This document shows, piece by piece, positions 1 through 3,883 of a stretch of DNA of 6,525 nt (the stretch's first letter is position 1; every line of letters starts with the position of its first letter). This DNA is from JBLHKW01 sp047618565 (GTDB taxonomy: Bacteria; Planctomycetota; UBA1135; GCA-002686595). The translations under genes were made by a program, and so were the position numbers. The notes below the pieces were generated by a model. It made no database searches and had not been told where the DNA came from. It saw only the letters and a list, made by a program, of their open reading frames with translations. The DNA is taken from positions 1-6,525 of the forward strand of contig JBLHKW010000218.1 in assembly GCA_047618565.1 (NCBI GenBank), read 5' to 3'.

Positions 1-142
1 CGCCTTTGCCCCGTCACCGCCGGCGTCGGTAGCACCCTTTGGGTGCCGACGCCGGGGGTGACGGGGCAAAGGCGGAGGCGGGCCCGATTTTTGCTCCAGA
101 TCCCGAGGCCGAGGAAGTAGAGGCCGAGGAAGCCGCGAACCA
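1..142. repeat. 142-bp hairpin-bearing repeat, copy A
   Basis: This direct repeat matches 313-454 at 138 of 142 positions, with no indels. Its first 74 bases form a long imperfect palindrome. Arm 1-18 pairs perfectly with 57-74, 19/56 is a G-G mismatch, 20-29 pairs with 46-55, a short TAG bulge follows at 30-32, and a caccc/gggtg tip closes on a TTT loop at 38-40. The rest of the unit (75-142) is purine-rich on the plus strand and includes an imperfect 15-bp tandem duplication built on gaggccgaggaag. The hairpin starts at the first base of the window, so the true unit may extend further left. I cannot assign a known family. A REP-like or MITE-like dispersed palindrome is the natural reading, but no transposase is present. 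Confidence 0.85.
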
Positions 143-290
143 GAGACTTCCGCTCCTTGGCCCCGCCAACGTAGTGGATGCAATTGCCGTGCACCGAATA
201 GTGCCTCCAAATGAGCGCCGCATTACCCGCATCCAAAGCCACCCGATACCAGCCCACGAATCCCGGCCCACATTCCCCGCGTGGCCCCAT
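3..290 (-). other. Possible partial reading frame across the repeat region (doubtful)
   Basis: A minus-strand frame opens at an ATG (288-290) and runs 96 codons to the window edge without a stop. It passes through the 170-bp spacer between the repeats and all of copy A. The spacer part reads like a plausible protein (GWYRVALDAGNAALIWRHYS, then GNCIHYVGG). The repeat then adds a hydrophobic stretch, LVRGFLGLYFLGLGIWSK. The same frame is also open through copy B, because the 312-bp offset is a multiple of three. I recognise no family. The frame may be a decayed gene fragment caught between repeats, or an accident of high GC. It has no clear ribosome-binding site. Nothing else was seen in 143-312 beyond trivial short palindromes such as gcaattgc at 180-187. 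Confidence 0.2.
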
Positions 291-312
291 CCTCGGTGCT
301 CGTGTCCCGGCC

Positions 313-454
313 CGCCTTTGCCCCGTCACCGCCGGTGTCGGTAGCACCCTTTGGGTGCCGACGCCGGTGGTGGCGGGGCAAAGGCGGAGACGGGCCCGAT
401 TTTTGCTCCAGATCCCGAGGCCGAGGAAGTAGAGGCCGAGGAAGCCGCGAACCA
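313..454. repeat. 142-bp hairpin-bearing repeat, copy B
   Basis: This is the second copy, offset from the first by exactly 312 bp and in the same orientation. It differs at 336 (C to T), 368 (G to T), 373 (A to G) and 390 (G to A). The first three differences lie in the hairpin (313-386). In plus-strand terms each gives a G-T(U) wobble opposite its partner: 336 with 363, 368 with 331, and 373 with 326. The fold therefore survives on that strand. The hairpin lies about 87 bp past the stop of the minus-strand dehydratase gene. It could act as a 3' mRNA stabiliser or attenuator for that gene, but no T-run follows it in that direction, so I do not call it an intrinsic terminator. Confidence 0.85.
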
Positions 455-458
455 ACAA

Positions 459-472
459 CCAATCCCCAATCC
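459..472. repeat. 7-bp tandem pair (ccaatcc x2)
   Basis: Two perfect copies of ccaatcc abut each other, directly after repeat copy B and directly before the stop codon of the dehydratase gene, with looser aac/aacc units on the left. On the minus strand this reads as short G-runs spaced by ATT. It is a small repeat at the junction between the gene end and the repeat region and may mark the insertion or recombination boundary. No function is assigned. Confidence 0.5.
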
Positions 473-952
473 CTAAAACACCACTCCCATGATGTGCGAC
501 TCGAACACGATCTTTCCGTCGACGAATCCCTGGGTGTCGTACCGGAACATCGTGCCGCGTGCTCGGGTGAGTTTGGCGACGAAGATCACGCGGGAGTCGG
601 GGAGGACGGCGTTGCGGAAGCGGGTGCTGTCCACGCCGCCGAAGCCTACGTTGCCGTCCTTGCGGGTGGCGCGGTTGCGGATGTAGTCGTAGGAGGCGAG
701 CTGGGCGGCGCTCTCGATGAGCAGGGCGCCGGGGAAGACGGGGCGGCCGGGGAAGTGGTCGTCGCACCACCAATCGTCGGAGCGGATGTCCTTGTAGCCG
801 ACCAGGACCTGGCCTTCTTTGTCCTCGTGCAGGATGCCGTCCAGCATGTAGAGCCGACCGCGTTGGGCCAGGACCTTGCGGATGTCGTTCGGGTCGGCGA
901 TGACGGTTTCGAGGTCGATTGCGTCGAGGTCGAGGATCGGTTTGGGGGCCAT
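473..952 (-). CDS. FabZ-type 3-hydroxyacyl-ACP dehydratase (hot-dog fold)
   Basis: The 159-residue product is a predicted cytoplasmic hot-dog-fold dehydratase. This family removes water from 3-hydroxyacyl-ACP to give trans-2-enoyl-ACP in fatty-acid or related acyl-chain synthesis. The signature DDHFPGRPVFPG lies at residues 64-75, followed by LLIESAAQ at 77-84. His66 and Glu80 occupy the catalytic positions, with the same 14-residue spacing as His49/Glu63 of E. coli FabZ. Glu, not Asp, favours FabZ over FabA. The C-terminal half continues with GFGGVDSTRF (103-112) and QGFVDGKIVFES (141-152), consistent with a complete domain. About 45 residues precede the core, slightly more than in short FabZ proteins. 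The ATG start has no Shine-Dalgarno motif. An inverted-repeat element ends only 11 bp upstream, which may have removed the native leader. It may be a paralogue in a specialised acyl pathway and not the housekeeping enzyme, since no other fatty-acid genes are visible. Confidence 0.93.
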   Translation of the reverse strand: MAPKPILDLDAIDLETVIADPNDIRKVLAQRGRLYMLDGILHEDKEGQVLVGYKDIRSDDWWCDDHFPGRPVFPGALLIESAAQLASYDYIRNRATRKDGNVGFGGVDSTRFRNAVLPDSRVIFVAKLTRARGTMFRYDTQGFVDGKIVFESHIMGVVF

Positions 953-963
953 GGGGGAGAAGT

Positions 964-1141
964 CTAGCAGCCCGTTGATAAACTCCCTACTCGACTTCGC
1001 CCTCTCCGCCGCCGCTGCGTCGTGCTCGTCGAGCCGTGCTCAGCGGCCCTACAGGGCCGCCTCCGCCGTCTCGACTTCGCACTCCTTGCTGCGACGAAGA
1101 TGGCTTCGTCTCGCTACGGGACTTTTTCCACGGGCTGCTAG
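964..1141. mobile_element. MITE-like element with terminal inverted repeats (178 bp)
   Basis: The ends are a perfect 12-bp inverted repeat: ctagcagcccgt at 964-975 and its reverse complement at 1130-1141. Similarity continues inward (964-989 against 1115-1141) with a few mismatches and one gap, through a tgataaactccc / ggaaaaagtccc stretch. The interior has no credible gene. It carries short stem-loops: gctcg/cgagc at 1024-1034, gcggccct/agggccgc at 1043-1060, and gacgaag/cttcgtc at 1093-1110. It also has an 11-bp direct repeat, ctcgacttcgc, at 990-1000 and 1070-1080. The outermost CTAG on each side is itself palindromic and could be a 4-bp target duplication, leaving shorter true ends. No longer flanking duplication is visible. 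Size, inverted ends and lack of coding capacity fit a non-autonomous transposon remnant. The mobilising transposase is not in the window. Bases 1142-1192 to its right hold nothing recognisable. Confidence 0.65.
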
Positions 1142-1192
1142 GGGGCGGTTGGCGCTGAGGAAGTGAAATCGAGGGTCCGCGTCGCTGCCGGG

Positions 1193-2581
1193 TCAGTCGG
1201 TGCCAATGCGCCGTTCAGGGCCTGGGGCAGGGTCGGATTCCGGGTCCGGTTCCATCCAGTGGCCGCGTTTCACGATCCAGGTGAACGCGGCGGCCTTGAG
1301 GAACGTCGAGACATTGATGGCCCACCAGGTCCCGGCTGCTCCCCAGGACAGTCCCACGGCCAGGCCCCAGGCGAGCGGTACACGCAGGGCGTTGCCGGGC
1401 ACGCTGATCCAGAAGATCGGCTTGGTGCGGCCGGCGCCGAGCAGGAACTTCTCGTTGACCGATTCGACGGCGACGAAGAGCTGGGAGAAGGCGAGGATGC
1501 GCAGGTACCCGGTGGCCTCGCGCGCCACGCTGACGTCGGTCGTGAAGAACCGCACCAGGCTGGGTGCCACGAAGTAGAAGAAGAGCGAGACGGCGATGCC
1601 CATGACGATCGCGACGATGCGCACACTGCGCACGGCCTCGATCACTCCCGGTCGCGAGCCGGCGCCCATGTTGCGTCCGATGATGGACGAGCCGGCGACG
1701 GCCACGCCGAGGTACAGGGGGAAGCTGACGCCTTCGAAGGCGTTGAACCCGATGCCCAGTCCCGCGATGACGTCACGCCCGAGGCCCGTGATCACGGTTC
1801 GCAGGAGCAGCAGGTAGATACTCGCGTAGATCGTGATCGAGAGTGCTGAAGGGAACCCGATGCGCAGGATCTGCAACGCCTGCGAGCGCTCCAGCTTGAG
1901 CCTCGGCATCCAGTGCACGCCGAAGCTGCGCCAGAGGATGATCAGTCCCAACACGGTCGTGATACTGCGCGAGATGCACGTGGCGATCGCCGCGCCCGCG
2001 ACGCCGTACTCCTCGAACGGTCCGTAGCCGTAGATCAGGCAGGGGTTGAGGGTGAAATTCGACAGCACGGCCACGAGCTGCAGCAAGAACGGGATCAACG
2101 TGTTGCCCATTCCGATGAAGACCGTGTCCACGAGCGGCGCCAGGGCCATGGGCAGGGTGCCGGCGTAGATCACGTTCATGTACGAGCGCGCCATCACCGC
2201 CGTGCCATCGGTCAATCCGAGCGCGTCGATCAGTTGCGGCGTGAAGCTGCGACCGACCACGCCCAGGACGAGGGCCAGGATCGCGCCCAGTGCCATGGCA
2301 TGGCGCACGGTCCGGTCTCGGGTCTCGGGATCCGCCGCCCCGGTGGCCTTTGCGACGAGTGGCAGGGCGCCTGCGATCACCAGGAAGTAGCAGGAGAAGT
2401 TCAGGATCAGCAGGAAGACGCAGCCACCGAGCGCCGCGTGAGCATCGGGCCCGAGGTCGCCCACCCAGTACTGATCGTTGACCCGGTACAGGCTGTTGCA
2501 CACGTACGACAGCACCAGAGGCCAGGCCAGGCGCAGCACGTCTCGAACGCGCGCGGGCGCAACGCCGCCGACCGCGCTCAC
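1193..2581 (-). CDS. MATE family efflux transporter (NorM/DinF-type)
   Basis: The product is a 462-residue polytopic inner-membrane protein, the normal length for a 12-helix multidrug and toxic compound extrusion transporter. Such proteins export organic cations, drugs or metabolites using a Na+ or H+ gradient. Two homologous halves are visible. The N-half opens with RLAWPLVLSYVCNSLYRVND (residues 17-36) and ends near NPCLIYGYGPFEEYGVAGAA (179-198), which matches the conserved NPxLIxGxGPF...GVxGAA segment. The C-half opens at ILRIGFPSALS (238-248) and contains GRNMGAGSRPG (302-312), the counterpart of the GQNxGAG motif. The tail from about 441 is a charged, proline-rich cytoplasmic end. I chose a GTG start at 2579-2581, where GTGA overlaps the TGA of the upstream gene. 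The frame stays open further upstream, but that extension is Arg/Gly-rich antigenic noise lying inside the neighbouring gene. Translational coupling to that gene is likely, because no strong Shine-Dalgarno motif is seen. The substrate cannot be told from sequence. Confidence 0.93.
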   Translation of the reverse strand: MSAVGGVAPARVRDVLRLAWPLVLSYVCNSLYRVNDQYWVGDLGPDAHAALGGCVFLLILNFSCYFLVIAGALPLVAKATGAADPETRDRTVRHAMALGAILALVLGVVGRSFTPQLIDALGLTDGTAVMARSYMNVIYAGTLPMALAPLVDTVFIGMGNTLIPFLLQLVAVLSNFTLNPCLIYGYGPFEEYGVAGAAIATCISRSITTVLGLIILWRSFGVHWMPRLKLERSQALQILRIGFPSALSITIYASIYLLLLRTVITGLGRDVIAGLGIGFNAFEGVSFPLYLGVAVAGSSIIGRNMGAGSRPGVIEAVRSVRIVAIVMGIAVSLFFYFVAPSLVRFFTTDVSVAREATGYLRILAFSQLFVAVESVNEKFLLGAGRTKPIFWISVPGNALRVPLAWGLAVGLSWGAAGTWWAINVSTFLKAAAFTWIVKRGHWMEPDPESDPAPGPERRIGTD

Positions 2582-3822
2582 GGTTTGGTCACGATCTCGA
2601 TCTGCTTCGTACCGTCGTTGGCGAAGATCTCGAAGTCGACCTTGCCCAGCTGCCCCGCACGATCCTTGGCCTTCACCCGGTAGCGGCCAGGTGCCAGAAA
2701 GCGCGCGAGCGCGCTGCCATCCATATCGGTGACGAGGTCGATCGTCCCACCGGGGTCGCCGTAGCCACGGACGCTGGCGTCCGCCAGCGGGTGTCTGCGC
2801 TCGTCGAAGACACTGAACGTCACGTCGACAAAGGCCGGTACCTCGCGCTCCGGATAGCGCATCGAGGGCGCCTTGAACGTGAACCACTCGACCGGACGCA
2901 GGGGCCGGTCCGGATCACCGAAGAGGATCTCGTACTCACCATCGAGCACTAAGGGAAAGATGAAGTTGCCCGCCGGGTCCGTCGTGGTCTCGAGCACTTC
3001 GTGGGTCTTCGGGCTCGTCAGCGACACCGGCAGGTCGCCCACCGGCATGCCTCTTCCATTCACAATGCTACCGTCCACAAAACCGGCCGGGGTCAGATCC
3101 AGGATCACGTAGCTGTAGCGCGCTCCCGGCAGGTCGGGACGTCCCGCGACCGTGTACAGCAGAACGGGCACCGGATTGCCGTTCATCCCAGCCGATCTGG
3201 CCGAGACGTCGTACCCGCCCAGGGGCAGGTCGGTCACCTCGAACTCGCGCTCGCCCTTCGTGATGGTGATCACGCGCGAGACGGCCTTCTCCCGACCCTC
3301 GAGAAAACGAGCGGGCTCCAGGACCAGCTCCCAGCGCTCCGGGAAATCGAGCCCGGCGCTGACCTGTACGCGCCCACGGATCACCCCGTGGCCGACGTAG
3401 GCCTTGGCGAAGTCCTCTCCGAGCACATTCCCCCGAGCGGGATCAGGGAGCTGCCCCGCGCGGCTCTTCGGGCTCTGGGTCCTGGCCGTGCCCGTCGGGG
3501 CGTCCATGTTCCGGGAGCCAGCGGGCCCGGCGGGATCCGAGGTGGCGGGGGATGGGAAGGCGGCCGTCGGTGCGGGTCCAGTCCGGGAGACCGCCCAGCC
3601 GATAAACAGCGCCATGACCAGCACCCCGGAAAGCCAGCCCAGGGCCGCTCGGCCACGCGATTGACATGCGCGGCGCGTGTCTCCTACCCTCACGGCCCCG
3701 AATCTTCGGGCTTTGGCTTCTCGGGCTGCACCCTGGCCCGTAGGGAGCTTTCGCCCCTGGTCCATCGGGACCCGTTGTCCCTGGCCCACAGGGACCAGTC
3801 GATCGGTTCGCGGCACCCTCAT
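2578..3822 (-). CDS. Membrane-anchored carboxypeptidase-regulatory-like (Ig-like) domain protein
   Basis: The frame encodes 414 residues. After a basic N-terminal region there is one hydrophobic helix (about 62-79, GWLSGVLVMALFIGWAVS), then a Pro/Ala/Ser-rich linker (80-130), then what looks like three beta-sandwich repeats at about 144-240, 244-320 and 330-412. Each repeat has the CarboxypepD_reg / transthyretin-like pattern: a G.V...G.P..... segment, a T...G.F.F or TD..G.A.A.F segment, and a closing G.Y.V or GEYEI strand (LPLGGYDVSA, LDGEYEILFG, LAPGRYRVKA). There is no enzyme signature, so a structural or binding role outside the cytoplasmic membrane is likely. The basic N-terminus suggests an N-in, C-out topology. 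The start is uncertain. The ATG at 3820-3822 gives an odd N-terminus made by a 24-bp DNA repeat. ATG at 3763-3765 and GTG at 3691-3693 are alternatives that keep the anchor. The stop overlaps the MATE gene by 4 bp, so the two should be cotranscribed. Confidence 0.8.
   Translation of the reverse strand: MRVPRTDRLVPVGQGQRVPMDQGRKLPTGQGAAREAKARRFGAVRVGDTRRACQSRGRAALGWLSGVLVMALFIGWAVSRTGPAPTAAFPSPATSDPAGPAGSRNMDAPTGTARTQSPKSRAGQLPDPARGNVLGEDFAKAYVGHGVIRGRVQVSAGLDFPERWELVLEPARFLEGREKAVSRVITITKGEREFEVTDLPLGGYDVSARSAGMNGNPVPVLLYTVAGRPDLPGARYSYVILDLTPAGFVDGSIVNGRGMPVGDLPVSLTSPKTHEVLETTTDPAGNFIFPLVLDGEYEILFGDPDRPLRPVEWFTFKAPSMRYPEREVPAFVDVTFSVFDERRHPLADASVRGYGDPGGTIDLVTDMDGSALARFLAPGRYRVKAKDRAGQLGKVDFEIFANDGTKQIEIVTKP
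3731..3802. repeat. Three tandem 24-bp repeats at the upstream end of the Ig-like gene
   Basis: Units begin at 3731, 3755 and 3779, each with ccctggycc, then a variable 2-3 bases, then gggas. Each unit holds a small dyad. The clearest is gtccctg (3777-3783) pairing with cagggac (3789-3795). Read in the minus-strand gene they encode an 8-residue repeat (LVPVGQGQ, RVPMDQGR, KLPTGQGA). If the true start is the GTG at 3693, the repeats lie in the space between the two divergent genes and could be binding sites. If the start is at 3822, they are a coding minisatellite. A separate small hairpin (cccgaa/ttcggg, 3697-3710) lies just upstream of that GTG. Confidence 0.75.
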
Positions 3823-3883
3823 TATTCCGTCGATCTTAGCGCCGCCCGCCAGCGCTCACTAGCCCCACACCCGCCCCTCCGGA
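3823..3883. promoter_or_regulatory. Presumed divergent promoter interval
   Basis: This is the only space between the two divergent reading frames if the minus-strand gene starts at 3822, so it should hold promoter elements for both. I find no convincing -35/-10 pair and no good ribosome-binding site in front of either start. ctccgga sits directly before the plus-strand ATG and cgacggaata directly before the minus-strand one. If the minus-strand gene instead starts at 3693, the regulatory interval extends to 3694-3883 and includes the 24-bp repeats. Confidence 0.35.

Noticed and set aside
1..74. Integron attC site
   Set aside because: It is a long imperfect palindrome with a small bulge, but the GTTRRRY / RYYYAAC core sites are absent at the ends.
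313..386. Intrinsic terminator for the dehydratase gene
   Set aside because: The hairpin is strong, but it is part of a repeated element and no T-run follows on the minus strand.
281..967. 228-codon plus-strand frame over repeat copy B and the dehydratase gene
   Set aside because: It is Val/Ala/Glu/Asp/Gly-rich antisense output of the dehydratase gene and has no family features.
1913..2683. 256-codon plus-strand frame opposite the MATE gene
   Set aside because: It is an antisense shadow with His/Gln/Arg/Glu-rich composition, crosses a gene junction and has no motif.
2582..2887. N-terminal extension of the MATE frame to an ATG at 2887
   Set aside because: The extra 102 residues are Arg/Gly/Pro-rich, lie wholly inside the upstream gene, and would make the protein about 100 residues too long for the family.
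3443..3667. 74-codon minus-strand frame with a GGAG-like site about 13 bp before its ATG
   Set aside because: It lies inside the Ig-like gene in another frame and lacks the clear transmembrane anchor of the main frame. The site is too far from the ATG and is probably accidental.
3661..3690. TTGACA followed 18 bp later by TACCCT on the plus strand
   Set aside because: It has a perfect -35 but a poor -10, lies about 190 bp upstream of the phosphatase start and inside the opposite gene. A match of this quality is expected by chance.
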